Part shown: in pieces, positions 16,957 through 25,891 of the stretch
Position numbering within the stretch: the first letter of the stretch is position 1
Layout: every line of letters starts with the position of its first letter
Assembly (NCBI RefSeq): GCF_014645695.1
Contig: NZ_BMMF01000017.1
Coordinates: 1,342 to 65,341 of the forward strand
From: Salinarimonas ramus
GTDB taxonomy: Bacteria > Pseudomonadota > Alphaproteobacteria > Rhizobiales > Beijerinckiaceae
Direction of reading: 5' to 3'
Length of the DNA stretch: 64,000 nucleotides
The notes under the pieces: generated by a model
Databases searched by the model: none
Seen by the model: only the letters and a program-made list of their open reading frames with translations
Told to the model about the DNA's origin: nothing
Position numbers and translations under genes: made by a program

Positions 16957-18270
16957 ATGACCGTTCGCACGGCGATCGGTGTCGATTTCGGCACCACGAA
17001 CACCGTGATCGCCCTCGCCGAGGAGGGAGAGGGCGTGCGGGCGGTGCCCTTCGCCCAGCCGGACGGGCTCTCCGACATCTTCCGGTCCGTCCTCGCCTTC
17101 GAGAACGTCACCGCGGGGGAGCGTCGCGGCACGGTGGTGTCCCACGCGGCGTCCGCCGCGATCCAGGCCTTCCTGACCACGGCCTTCGAGCTGCGGCTGA
17201 TCCAGTCCTTCAAGAGCCACGCCGCGAGCCGGATCTTCCACGACACCCGCATCTTCACGCGGCGCTGGCGCTTCGAGGACCTGCTCGGCGAGTTCCTGCG
17301 CCTCGCGCTCGAGAGCGCCGGCGAGGCGCTGCCCGCCCCTCCGGACCGTGTCGTCGCGGGGCGCCCCGTCGCCTTCGTCGGCGCGCAGCCCGACGAGCGC
17401 CTCGCGATCCGTCGCTACGACGCCGGATACCGGCAGGCGGGGCTGGCCGCGCCGTCCTACGTCTACGAGCCCGTCGGCGCCGCCTTCTGGTACGCGCAGC
17501 GCCTCGAGCGCGACGCCACCGTGCTCGTGGGCGATTTCGGCGGCGGCACGAGCGACTTCTCCCTCATCCGGTTCGAGCGCAACGCCGGCACGGTGCGCGC
17601 GACCCCCATCGGCTATGCGGGGCTCGGCCTCGCTGGCGACGCCTTCGACTACCGGATCATCGACGCGGTGATCGCGCCGGCGCTGGGCAAGGGCTCGTCC
17701 TACCGCTCGATGGACAAGATCCTGCCGATGCCGGTGCATTTCTACGGCAACTTCGCCAAATGGCATCAGCTCGCGCTCTTGAAGTCCCGCGAGACCATCG
17801 CCGAGCTCGAGGAGCTGGAGCGCGCCGCGCTCGAGCCCGAGAAGATCGCGACCTTCCTCGACATCGTCCGCAACGATCGGGGCTTCGCCCTCTACCAGGC
17901 GATCTCGGACGCCAAGGTCGCGCTCTCGCGGGAGGAGGCGACGGAATTCCGCCTGCGGCTCGGGCGGCTCTCCCTCGACCGCACCCTCACCCGCGGCGAG
18001 TTCGAGGGCTGGATCGCCGCCGACCTCGCGCGCATCCACGCCACCGTCACGGGCCTCCTCGCGGAGCGCCGGCTCGACGCTGCGGAGATCGACACGGTCT
18101 TCCTCACCGGCGGCACCGCCCAGATCCCCGCCGTGCGCCGCCTGTTCGAGGAACGCTTCGGCGCCGAGCGCATCGGCGAAGGAGACCATTTCCAGTCCGT
18201 CGCCTACGGCCTGGCGCTGGTGGGGCTGGAGGAGGACGTCTCGCCTTGGGTAGCGGTGGTGGCGGGCTGA
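16957..18270 (+). CDS. Hsp70-family protein, YegD-like
   Basis: Actin-like ATPase of 437 residues related to the Hsp70 superfamily. Phosphate-1 loop GVDFGTTNTVIAL, phosphate-2 loop GDFGGGTSDFSLI and adenosine loop FLTGGTAQIPAVRRLF are all present. The length corresponds to the nucleotide-binding domain plus a short tail, so the substrate-binding domain of DnaK is missing, as in YegD. Clients and role are unknown. It is not adjacent to dnaJ or grpE. Confidence 0.85.
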   Translation: MTVRTAIGVDFGTTNTVIALAEEGEGVRAVPFAQPDGLSDIFRSVLAFENVTAGERRGTVVSHAASAAIQAFLTTAFELRLIQSFKSHAASRIFHDTRIFTRRWRFEDLLGEFLRLALESAGEALPAPPDRVVAGRPVAFVGAQPDERLAIRRYDAGYRQAGLAAPSYVYEPVGAAFWYAQRLERDATVLVGDFGGGTSDFSLIRFERNAGTVRATPIGYAGLGLAGDAFDYRIIDAVIAPALGKGSSYRSMDKILPMPVHFYGNFAKWHQLALLKSRETIAELEELERAALEPEKIATFLDIVRNDRGFALYQAISDAKVALSREEATEFRLRLGRLSLDRTLTRGEFEGWIAADLARIHATVTGLLAERRLDAAEIDTVFLTGGTAQIPAVRRLFEERFGAERIGEGDHFQSVAYGLALVGLEEDVSPWVAVVAG

Positions 18271-18369
18271 CGCGTCGGGTCGCGGACCTGCGCTTGCCCG
18301 GCGCCGGGGGCGCCCCTACCTTCGAGTTGGTCGCTCCCGTCCGGGAGCCTCGCCACGGAGCCTCCCGCC

Positions 18370-19266
18370 TTGCCCTCCCTCAAAGATCGCCTGCGCTTCC
18401 TTTTCTCGCGGCGCTATCGCGCCGAGCATCCGCTCGTGCCCGTGGTGCGGCTGTCGGGGGCCATCGGGGTGGGGATGGGGCTGCGGCAGGGGCTGAGCTT
18501 CCAGGGCGTCGCGGGGGCGCTGGAGCGGGCCTTCTCCATGCCCGGCGCGAAGGCGGTGGCGCTGCTGGTCAACTCGCCCGGCGGCTCGCCCACGCAATCG
18601 CACCTCATCCACCGGCGCATTCGCCTGCTCGCCAAGGAGAAGGAGCTGCCGGTCTACGCCTTCTGCGAGGACGCGGCGGCGTCGGGCGGCTACATGATCG
18701 CCTGCGCGGCGGACGAGATCTGGGCCGACCCGAACTCCATCGTCGGCTCCATCGGCGTCGTCTCCGGCGGCTTCGGCTTCCACGAGCTGATCGAGCGCTG
18801 GGGCGTGGAGCGGCGGCTCTACACGACGGGCGAGAACAAGGCGATCCTCGACCCGTTCCGCCCGGAGGACCCCAAGGACGTGGCGCGCCTGCGCACGATC
18901 CAGGAGCGGATCTTCACGGGCTTCAAGGACATGGTGCGCGCGCGTCGGGGCGAGAAGCTCGACCTCACGAACGAGGCGGAGCTGTTCTCCGGCGCCTTTT
19001 GGGCGGGCGAGGACGCCAAGGCGCTGGGCCTCGTCGACGGCATCGGCGAGATCCGCGAGACGCTGCGCGAGAAGCTCGGCGAGAAGGTGCGGCTTCGCCT
19101 CGTCCAGCCGCCGCGGCCGGGGCTGATCCAGCAGCTCCTGCGACGCGGGCCCCAGCAGGAGGCGCCGCTCTTCGGGTCGGGTGCGTTCGGATCGGGCCTG
19201 ATCGACCCGCGCGCCGCCCTCGCCACGCTCGAGGAGCGCGCGCTCTGGGCGCGGCTCGGCCTGTGA
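18370..19266 (+). CDS. S49-family peptidase, SppA/SohB-like
   Basis: Serine peptidase of 298 residues in the ClpP-like fold. VVRLSGAIG begins the domain and LLVNSPGGSPTQS forms the oxyanion region. The catalytic serine is expected in EDAAASGGYMIACAA, with the lysine in TTGENKAILDPF. Homologues degrade leftover signal peptides or membrane proteins. No strong membrane helix is seen, so it may be peripheral or cytoplasmic. The start is TTG at 18370, with GGAG about nine bases upstream; the next ATG in frame would cut into the domain. Its stop overlaps the next gene as TGATG. Confidence 0.85.
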   Translation: MPSLKDRLRFLFSRRYRAEHPLVPVVRLSGAIGVGMGLRQGLSFQGVAGALERAFSMPGAKAVALLVNSPGGSPTQSHLIHRRIRLLAKEKELPVYAFCEDAAASGGYMIACAADEIWADPNSIVGSIGVVSGGFGFHELIERWGVERRLYTTGENKAILDPFRPEDPKDVARLRTIQERIFTGFKDMVRARRGEKLDLTNEAELFSGAFWAGEDAKALGLVDGIGEIRETLREKLGEKVRLRLVQPPRPGLIQQLLRRGPQQEAPLFGSGAFGSGLIDPRAALATLEERALWARLGL

Positions 19267-20984
19267 TGGCGGGCGACCCGACCTGCAACGGCCACGTCCG
19301 GCACTGGTGGAAGGAGGCGGTCTTCTACCAGGTCTGGCCGCGCTCCTTCCAGGACACGAACGGCGACGGCATCGGCGACATACCGGGCGTGATCGCGCGC
19401 CTCGACCACATCGCCGGGCTCGGCGTCGACGCCATCTGGCTCTCGCCGCATTACGACAGCCCCAACGTCGACAACGGCTACGACGTGCGCGACTACGTGA
19501 GCGTCGCCGCCGAGTTCGGCATGATGGCCGATTTCGACCGACTGCTCGCCGAGACGAAGGCGCGCGGCATGCGCCTCATCGTCGACATGGTGGTCAACCA
19601 TTCGAGCGACGAGCACGCCTGGTTCGTGGAGAGCCGCGCCGCGCGCGATTCCGACAAGCGAGACTTCTACGTCTGGCACCCCGGGCGCGAGGGCGGGACG
19701 AAGCCGCCCAACGACTGGCGCTCCTTCTTCGGCGGCTCGGCCTGGTCGCGCGACGCGACGACCGGCGACTGGTACATGCATCTCTTCCACGAGAAGCAGC
19801 CGGACCTGAACTGGGAGAGCGCGGCCGCGCGCGAGGCGATCTTCGAGGCGATGCGCTTCTGGCTCGACAAGGGCGTCGACGGCTTTCGCCTCGACGTCAT
19901 CGCCTTCGTCTCGAAGGAGCCGGGCCTGCCCGACTACCCGCCGCGGCACCGCAAGGCGCCGGAATATTACCACGCCGACGGCCCGCGCCTCATGGAGCAC
20001 CTGACGCGGATGCGCGAGGAGGTCTATCGCGGGGCCGACAAGGTGGCGGTGGGCGAGGCCTTCGGCGTCACCTTCGAGCAGGCGGCGCGCCTCGTCGCGG
20101 AGGGCACGGGGCCCCTCGACATGCTCATCCATTTCGACGCGGTGCGCATCGACCGCGCCGAAGGCTGGCGCTGGAAGCCGTTCACGCTGCCCGACTTGAA
20201 GCGCGTCTTCTCCGAGCAGGAGCGGCTCATGGGCCGCACGGCGTGGCGCACGATCTGCCTGTCTAACCACGACAACCCGCGCCTGGTCTCGCATTTCGGC
20301 GACACGTCGACCCCCGCTTTGCGCCGCCGTTCCGCCATCCTCCTCGCGACGCTGATCCTCACGCTCAAAGGCACGCCCTTCGTCTACCAGGGCGACGAGA
20401 TCGGGATGACGAACTATCCCTTCGCGCGCATCGAGGAGTACGACGACGTGGAGGCCAAGGGCGCCTGGACGGACCACGTGGAGACCGGTGCCGTCGCCGC
20501 CGAGGAATTCCTCGAGAACATGTGGCGCACCACCCGCGACCATGCGCGCACGCCCATGCAGTGGGACGCCTCGCCCACCGGCGGCTTCACCACGGGCACG
20601 CCCTGGTTCCACGTCCACCCCGACGTCGGCGTGATCAACGCCGCAACGGAGCGCGCCGACGAGGGCTCGATCTACCACGGCTATCGGCGCCTGATCGCGC
20701 TGCGCAAGGCGACGCCGCCCCTCGTCTACGGGGACTATGCGGACCTCGCGCCCGACGACCCGCGGCTCTTCGTCTTCGAGCGGCGCATCGGCGAGGAGGC
20801 CTGCCTCGTCGCCCTGAACATGTCGAGCGAGGACGCGACGCTCACCGTGCCGGAGCGATTCGTCGGCGCCGCCCCGCTGATGGCGGAGGGCGCGGAGCCC
20901 GCGGGCGACGCGGCCGCGCCGCTCGGCGGGGAGATCATGCTCGCGCCGTGGGAATCGCGCATCTGGCGCACGACGGAGGGCTGA
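19266..20984 (+). CDS. GH13 alpha-glucosidase / oligo-1,6-glucosidase
   Basis: Glycoside hydrolase family 13 enzyme of 572 residues that would release glucose from short alpha-glucosides. Typical opening WWKEAVFYQVWPRSFQD. The nucleophile is D210 in GFRLDVIAF, the acid/base E264 in VGEAFG, and the stabiliser D336 in SNHDNPR. MVVNHSSDEH and GTPFVYQGDEIGM also match. No signal peptide, so cytosolic. The ATG overlaps the peptidase stop (TGATG), which suggests co-transcription although the functions look unrelated. Exact substrate preference is not visible. Confidence 0.9.
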   Translation: MAGDPTCNGHVRHWWKEAVFYQVWPRSFQDTNGDGIGDIPGVIARLDHIAGLGVDAIWLSPHYDSPNVDNGYDVRDYVSVAAEFGMMADFDRLLAETKARGMRLIVDMVVNHSSDEHAWFVESRAARDSDKRDFYVWHPGREGGTKPPNDWRSFFGGSAWSRDATTGDWYMHLFHEKQPDLNWESAAAREAIFEAMRFWLDKGVDGFRLDVIAFVSKEPGLPDYPPRHRKAPEYYHADGPRLMEHLTRMREEVYRGADKVAVGEAFGVTFEQAARLVAEGTGPLDMLIHFDAVRIDRAEGWRWKPFTLPDLKRVFSEQERLMGRTAWRTICLSNHDNPRLVSHFGDTSTPALRRRSAILLATLILTLKGTPFVYQGDEIGMTNYPFARIEEYDDVEAKGAWTDHVETGAVAAEEFLENMWRTTRDHARTPMQWDASPTGGFTTGTPWFHVHPDVGVINAATERADEGSIYHGYRRLIALRKATPPLVYGDYADLAPDDPRLFVFERRIGEEACLVALNMSSEDATLTVPERFVGAAPLMAEGAEPAGDAAAPLGGEIMLAPWESRIWRTTEG

Positions 20985-21016
20985 CGCCGGGCCGGCCTCG
21001 CGGCGTCGTCGGTGGA

Positions 21017-21517
21017 TCAGCTTCTCTGGACACGCGCCAGAGGATTCGGGCCGAGGGCTTCGAAGAGCTCGAGGTACACGGCGCTGCCTGCGGCGGGGAC
21101 ATAGACGTATTCGAGCTTCATCCCGTCCGGATCGGCGAAGAAGACCGCGTAATAGCCGGGCTCGTAGTCGTAATCGGCGGGCGGGTCGAGGATCGTGACG
21201 CCGTGCTCCAGGAGAAGGGCGTACATCGCGTCCACGTCCGCGCGAGAGACCGCGTTCCAGGCGATGTGGTGAAGCCCTGGGCTGTATCGATCGTGGGGAT
21301 GGGCTTCCGGGCCGCGACTGACGCTCAGAATCAGGAAGTGCAGATTGCCGTAGCCGGTCATGCCGGCGAAGGAGAGCCGCGTCTCGGATCGCTCAACCAG
21401 TCGGTACCCCATGTGGGCGGCGATCGGCGTATAGAAGCGCTCCGCATGCGGAATGTCGCTGACGGTCAACCGGATGTGGTTGAGCGTGCCGCGCTTGTCG
21501 ATCGTCTCTTGGCTCAT
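21017..21517 (-). CDS. VOC-superfamily protein (glyoxalase fold)
   Basis: Protein of 166 residues with the paired beta-alpha-beta-beta-beta motifs of the VOC superfamily. Likely metal ligands are H14 (LNHIRLTV), one of H83/H84 (GLHHIAW) and E136 (GMKLEYVYV). Such proteins isomerise, epimerise or cleave small metabolites. The start overlaps the stop of the PLP enzyme as ATGA, making it the last gene of the four-gene catabolic operon, so it should act on the same pathway. The substrate is unknown. Confidence 0.83.
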   Translation of the reverse strand: MSQETIDKRGTLNHIRLTVSDIPHAERFYTPIAAHMGYRLVERSETRLSFAGMTGYGNLHFLILSVSRGPEAHPHDRYSPGLHHIAWNAVSRADVDAMYALLLEHGVTILDPPADYDYEPGYYAVFFADPDGMKLEYVYVPAAGSAVYLELFEALGPNPLARVQRS

Positions 21518-22536
21518 GTCGCATGCTCTCCCTGGCCGCCCGCAGGGGCGCGGCCGAAATGGTCCTGATAAGCAGGCAGGCTCGGCGCCCCGCCGGTATG
21601 GACGAAGACGACGACCTCGCCGGGACGCACACGCCCGGCCTCGATCTCGGCGAGGAGGCCTGCCATGGCCTTTCCCGTGTAGATCGGATCGAGCAGGAGG
21701 CCCTCGCGGCGGGCGAGTCGAGAGACGGCCGCGCAGGAGGCCTCCGTCGGCACGCCGTATCCGGGCCCGATCTGGGCATCGTCGATCACGACGCGGTCGA
21801 GCGCTCTCACGACGTCGAGATCCGGCAGGAGATCCACGAGCGTATGCAGTCGCGCTTCGACCCGCGCTCGCTGCCGCGCGCGAGGCGCGCCGACGCTGAC
21901 GCCGTGGAGCACCGGCCGGCCGGGAAGCGAATCGGCGCCCGCTGCGAGGCCCGCCAGCGTTCCCCCGGTACCCGTCGCCAAGACGATCCGTGACGGCTCC
22001 ACGCCGAGCTCGCGGAGCTGGCCACCCAGCTCCACGGCGAGATCGCGCGCGCCGAGGCAACCCTCGGCGGTGGACCCGCCGGCCGGAACCACGAAGGGGA
22101 CGCGCCCCGCTGCCCGAACCTCCGCCGCCGCGCCTGCGAGCGCGGCCTCGTAATCGGTACCCCTCGGGAGGTGCACGAGCCGTGCGCCGAACAAGCTCGC
22201 GAGGAAGCGGTTGCCGCCGTTCGGCGTGGGGGCGACGCCCGTCTCGTCGACCAGGAGGCCGATACAGGCGAGACCGTGACGCGCCGCCGCCGCCGCGGTC
22301 GCTCGCACATGGTTGGATTCGTGCGCGCCGATCGTCACGATCGTATCGGCGCCGGTCGCGACGGCACGCGCGAGAACGTATTCGAGCTTGCGCAGCTTGT
22401 TGCCGCCACCGCCGATGCCGGCGAGGTCCTCCCGCTTCACGAGAACGCGGGGACCGCCTCGTTCTGCCGTCAGCGTAGGCAGCGCGTGCAGCGGCGTCGG
22501 CGCGGCGACGAGATCGACGCGTGGCGAGGTGGTCAC
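21514..22536 (-). CDS. D-cysteine desulfhydrase / ACC deaminase-family PLP enzyme
   Basis: Fold-type II PLP enzyme of 340 residues. The PLP lysine is K47 in GGGGNKLRKLEYVLA, the group signature, followed by TIGAHESNHVRATAAAAA and the phosphate loop ATGTGGTLAGL; the C-terminus has FVHTGGAPSLPAYQ. Known members deaminate 1-aminocyclopropane-1-carboxylate, desulfurate D-cysteine or cleave L-cysteate. Motifs alone do not select among these. Overlapping ATGA junctions on both sides place it inside one translationally coupled operon. Confidence 0.85.
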   Translation of the reverse strand: MTTSPRVDLVAAPTPLHALPTLTAERGGPRVLVKREDLAGIGGGGNKLRKLEYVLARAVATGADTIVTIGAHESNHVRATAAAAARHGLACIGLLVDETGVAPTPNGGNRFLASLFGARLVHLPRGTDYEAALAGAAAEVRAAGRVPFVVPAGGSTAEGCLGARDLAVELGGQLRELGVEPSRIVLATGTGGTLAGLAAGADSLPGRPVLHGVSVGAPRARQRARVEARLHTLVDLLPDLDVVRALDRVVIDDAQIGPGYGVPTEASCAAVSRLARREGLLLDPIYTGKAMAGLLAEIEAGRVRPGEVVVFVHTGGAPSLPAYQDHFGRAPAGGQGEHAT

Positions 22537-23378
22537 CGTGCGGCCTCGACGAGCGTGCGCTGACGGCCGAGCCCGTCGATGGCGAGCTCCATCACGTCGC
22601 CGGCCTTCAGATAGGCGGGCTCGGCCATGCCCATGGCGCAGCCGGCGGGGGTCCCGGTGAGCACGAGATCACCCGGGAGCAGCGTCATCACCGACCCGAT
22701 ATAGGCGAGGATCGCGTCGAGCCCGAAGACGAGATCCGCCGTGCTCCCCTCCTGCCGCGTCACGCCGTTGACGCGCGTGGTCAGGCCGAGCGTCTGCGGA
22801 TCGGCGACCGCGTCGGGGGTGACGAGCCAGGGACCGAGCGGGCAGAATCCGTCGGCGCTCTTGCCTTTGGTCCACTGCCCGCCGCGGTCGAGCTGCATCG
22901 AGCGGTCGGACAGGTCGTTGGCGATGGCGAAACCCGCCACCGCATCGGAGACGCTGCCGCTCCACCCCGCACCGATACGCGTGCCGACGACCATCGCGAG
23001 CTCGACTTCCCAGTCGAGGCTCAGCGACCACGACGGCAGGACGACTGGGTCGGCCGGACCGGCGAGTGCCGTCGGCGCCTTGAGAAAGAGGACGGGCTCT
23101 CGCGGCGGGCTGGCCCCGACCTCCGCGATGTGAGCGCGATAGTTGAGGCCGACGCACACGATCTTCCCGGGGCGCGCGACGGGCGAGCCCAGACGAGGCG
23201 TACCCTCCACGCGCGGGAATCGAGCGGCGAGCGTGTCGTCGTCGAGCCGCGGCAGGCCCGCGGCGATCGTTTCCGGATCGATGTCCGCGAGCGCAGCCGA
23301 GAGGTCGTGGAGACGCCCCTCCCCGTCCAGCGCGCCAGGGCGCTCCGCCCGCGGGGGTCCGAAACGAACGTATCGCAT
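22533..23378 (-). CDS. Fumarylacetoacetate hydrolase-family enzyme
   Basis: FAH-superfamily enzyme of 281 residues. Metal-binding acidic residues lie in DWEVELAMVVG and in the FAIANDLSDRSMQ stretch. CVGLNYRAHIAEVG and the final GDLVLTGTPAGCAMGM match the bacterial hydrolase, isomerase and oxaloacetate-decarboxylase branch, which acts on C-C bonds of keto acids. ATG at 23378 is preceded by GAGGTG. It lies 10 bases after the aminotransferase and overlaps the next gene by four bases. It could process the keto acid made by the aminotransferase; that is inference. Confidence 0.87.
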   Translation of the reverse strand: MRYVRFGPPRAERPGALDGEGRLHDLSAALADIDPETIAAGLPRLDDDTLAARFPRVEGTPRLGSPVARPGKIVCVGLNYRAHIAEVGASPPREPVLFLKAPTALAGPADPVVLPSWSLSLDWEVELAMVVGTRIGAGWSGSVSDAVAGFAIANDLSDRSMQLDRGGQWTKGKSADGFCPLGPWLVTPDAVADPQTLGLTTRVNGVTRQEGSTADLVFGLDAILAYIGSVMTLLPGDLVLTGTPAGCAMGMAEPAYLKAGDVMELAIDGLGRQRTLVEAAR

Positions 23379-23388
23379 TGCATACACC

Positions 23389-24588
23389 TCACGAGAGCCG
23401 GTCGGTGGCGCGCCGGATGCGGCGTGCCGCCTCCGCGACGCGGTCCGTCGCCGTGCCGAAGGAAAAGCGGATGAAGGGCGAAAGCTCGAACGCCTCCCCG
23501 GGAACGCTCGCCACGTGCGCGTCCTCCAGGAGCCAGCGCGCCACGTCGCGGTCCGTACGCAGACGCGCGCCCGACGGCGTGGTGCGGCCGAGCAGACCCT
23601 CGCAGGACGCGTAGAGGTAGAATGCGCCCTCGCACGGGTCTGCGCTCCACCCGGGAGTCGCGGTGAGCGCTTCCGACAGAAGATCACGGCGGTGTCGCAG
23701 CTCGGCGCGACGCTCCGCGAGGTGCTCCTGCGGCCCGTCCAGTGCCGCGACCGCCGCCCATTGGCTGACGTGGCACGGGCTCGACGTGCTCGGAGCCTGC
23801 CACCATTTCATGGCCTCGAGCAGGCCCCGCGGGCCCGCGCCGTAACCGATGCGCCAACCGGTCATGCCGTGCGCCTTGGCGACGCCGTTGACGACGAGCG
23901 TCCGCTCGCGCAGCCGCGGCTCGGCGTTGACGATGTTGCGAAACGAGCGGTCGTCGTAGATCTGATGCTCGTACAGGTCGTCGGAGAGGATCGCGACCCG
24001 CGGCGCCTCGAGCAGCACCGCCGCGAGGCGGGCGAGCTCATGCTCGTCGTAGACGGCGCCGCTGGGGTTGCAGGGAGAATTGAGCACCAGCCACCGCGTC
24101 CGCGGCCCGATCGCGGCGCGCAGGGCATCGGGCGTCATCTTGAAGCCGTCCTGCGCCCGCGTCGGGACCGTCACCGGCACGCCGCCGAGGGCCTCGACGG
24201 AAAGGCGGAACACGGTCCAGAGCGGAGTCGGGAGGACGACCTCGTCACCGGGCTCCAAGGTCACCGCGAAGGCATTGAATACGACCTGAGACGTGCCGGC
24301 TCCCACGAAGACCTCGTCCCTCGCGTAGTCGAGGTCGTTCTCGCGAGCGAGCTTGCGCCTGATCGCGTCCTTGAGCGGGTCGATACCGTCGACGTTGGTG
24401 TAGAGGATCTGTCCGGTCGCCATGAAGCGCGTCGCGGCCTCGATCACCGCAGGAGTGGTGGGATAGTCCATCTGCCCCTGCTCCATCGAGATCACGTCGA
24501 CGCCCTCCTCGCGCAGACGTCGTGCATCTTGCGCGACTGTGAAAAGCAGTGGTGGCGCTATGGTACGATCAGCGCGAGTTTCGATCAT
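23389..24588 (-). CDS. Class I/II PLP-dependent aminotransferase
   Basis: Fold-type I aminotransferase of 399 residues. The PLP lysine is K238 in NGVAKAHGMTGWRIGYG. VLNSPCNPSGAVY and LSDDLYEHQIY are the usual cofactor-contact segments, and the C-terminal FIRFSFGTA carries the carboxylate-binding arginine. It would convert an amino acid to its 2-keto acid, with 2-oxoglutarate or pyruvate as acceptor. The start is ATG 24588; ATG 24654 is possible but lacks a ribosome site. First gene of the operon, divergent from a LysR gene. Substrate not identifiable. Confidence 0.87.
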   Translation of the reverse strand: MIETRADRTIAPPLLFTVAQDARRLREEGVDVISMEQGQMDYPTTPAVIEAATRFMATGQILYTNVDGIDPLKDAIRRKLARENDLDYARDEVFVGAGTSQVVFNAFAVTLEPGDEVVLPTPLWTVFRLSVEALGGVPVTVPTRAQDGFKMTPDALRAAIGPRTRWLVLNSPCNPSGAVYDEHELARLAAVLLEAPRVAILSDDLYEHQIYDDRSFRNIVNAEPRLRERTLVVNGVAKAHGMTGWRIGYGAGPRGLLEAMKWWQAPSTSSPCHVSQWAAVAALDGPQEHLAERRAELRHRRDLLSEALTATPGWSADPCEGAFYLYASCEGLLGRTTPSGARLRTDRDVARWLLEDAHVASVPGEAFELSPFIRFSFGTATDRVAEAARRIRRATDRLS

Positions 24589-24644
24589 TGGAAAACCTCG
24601 TTTCCACCCGAAGCTAGCGAGACGATCGCCTCCGGAAAAATGAT

Positions 24645-24659
24645 CTTCCTTCATGGAAG
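24645..24659. promoter_or_regulatory. Candidate LysR box upstream of the catabolic operon
   Basis: Inverted repeat CTTCC and GGAAG around a five-base centre; it also fits the T-N11-A rule of LysR sites. It lies 57 bases before the aminotransferase start, in the 194-base gap shared with the divergent LysR gene. Candidate only; no second half-site was recognised. Confidence 0.35.
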
Positions 24660-24782
24660 CATGCGAGATCTTGGTTTGCGCGCCGCAATGCGGGCGCTAA
24701 CCTCTCGAGCGCGCGATGGTGGGCGCGTGCGTGACAGGCGGGCCGCGGCCGGATCGGGCGCGAAACCGGGAGGGACCGGCAC

Positions 24783-25754
24783 ATGTCGACGAATCTGCCG
24801 CCGCTGGCGACGCTCCGCGCGTTCGAGGCGGTCGCCAGGCTGGGCAGCTTCACCGCCGCGGCGCGCGAGCTGTGCCTCACGCAGACCGCCGTCAGCCATC
24901 AGATCCGGACGCTCGAGGAGTGTCTCTCCTGCCGGGTCCTGTTCCGGACGAGCCGCTCCGTCGTGCTCACGAGCGAGGGTGCTGACTATCTGGACGCGGT
25001 GCGGCCGTCGTTGCGGGCGCTCGAAGCGGCGACGCACGCCGTCCGAGGGCGCGGGCGGGACGATGCGCTCGTCCTGAGCGTCTATCCGTCGTTCGCCGCG
25101 AAATGGCTGGTGCCGCGCCTCGGCGGCTTCCAGGCGCAGCATCCGCAGATCAGGGTCCGGATCGAGGTGGGTCACGAGCTCGTCGATCCGCACGGGCGCG
25201 GCGACCTTCTCGCCATCCGCTACGGCCGCGGTTCGTGGCCGGGCCTGTCGGCGCAGCGGCTCTTCGGCGAGCGCCTCCTGCCCGTCGCGGCTCCGCGCCT
25301 GCTGAACGCGCTGCCGCTCGACGACGTTGCGGACCTCGCGGCGCACCGCGCCTTGCACGACATCGCCTGCGACGGCTCCGCGGACGGCTGGGCCCGCTGG
25401 ATCGCGCATGCGGGACACGACGAGATCGCGTTCGCGGCGGAGACGGCCTTCGGTGATTCGTACCTCCTGCTCGCCGCCGCGCTCGACGGTCTCGGCGTCG
25501 CGCTCGGGCGCGCGCTTCTCGTCGCTGACGATCTGGCCGCCGGCCGCCTCGTCGCGCCTTTCGACCTCCCGCTCGACGACGCCATGGCCTATTGGCTGGT
25601 CAGCGGGGATCCGGAGCGCGACGGCCCGGCCGCGCGCGCCTTTCGCGGCTGGATCGACGCCGAGGCTCGAGCCTGGGAGCGTCGCGCACGCATCGGCGGG
25701 ACCGCTGCCGGGCGAGAGCATCGCGGCGTGCCCGCATTTCGGGCCGTGAGCTGA
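24783..25754 (+). CDS. LysR-family regulator, GcvA-like
   Basis: Regulator of 323 residues. The N-terminal helix-turn-helix (LPPLATLRAFEAVARLGSFT, then TQTAVSHQIRTLEE) is of the GcvA subgroup, which usually activates a divergent metabolic operon. The effector domain contains SVYPSFAAKWLVPRLGGFQ, also GcvA-like, and a longer C-terminal tail than average. GGGAGGGACC lies upstream of the ATG. Predicted to control the four-gene operon on its left. Confidence 0.9.
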   Translation: MSTNLPPLATLRAFEAVARLGSFTAAARELCLTQTAVSHQIRTLEECLSCRVLFRTSRSVVLTSEGADYLDAVRPSLRALEAATHAVRGRGRDDALVLSVYPSFAAKWLVPRLGGFQAQHPQIRVRIEVGHELVDPHGRGDLLAIRYGRGSWPGLSAQRLFGERLLPVAAPRLLNALPLDDVADLAAHRALHDIACDGSADGWARWIAHAGHDEIAFAAETAFGDSYLLLAAALDGLGVALGRALLVADDLAAGRLVAPFDLPLDDAMAYWLVSGDPERDGPAARAFRGWIDAEARAWERRARIGGTAAGREHRGVPAFRAVS

Positions 25755-25891
25755 GGGTTACGAGCCGGCTGACGGCATCGTGAGGGCCCGCGCGCTTTCG
25801 TCCCGCTTTGCGGAGGAACGTGCGCGCCTTAAGCTCGATTGATCGATACGCAAGCGAGCCGGGGGGCGCGCGAGGCACGGGAGAGCCGCGC

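Noticed and set aside
25755-25891. Extra gene or regulatory RNA between the LysR gene and the TIGR02302 gene
   Set aside because: Short gap with no conserved structure or frame recognised.
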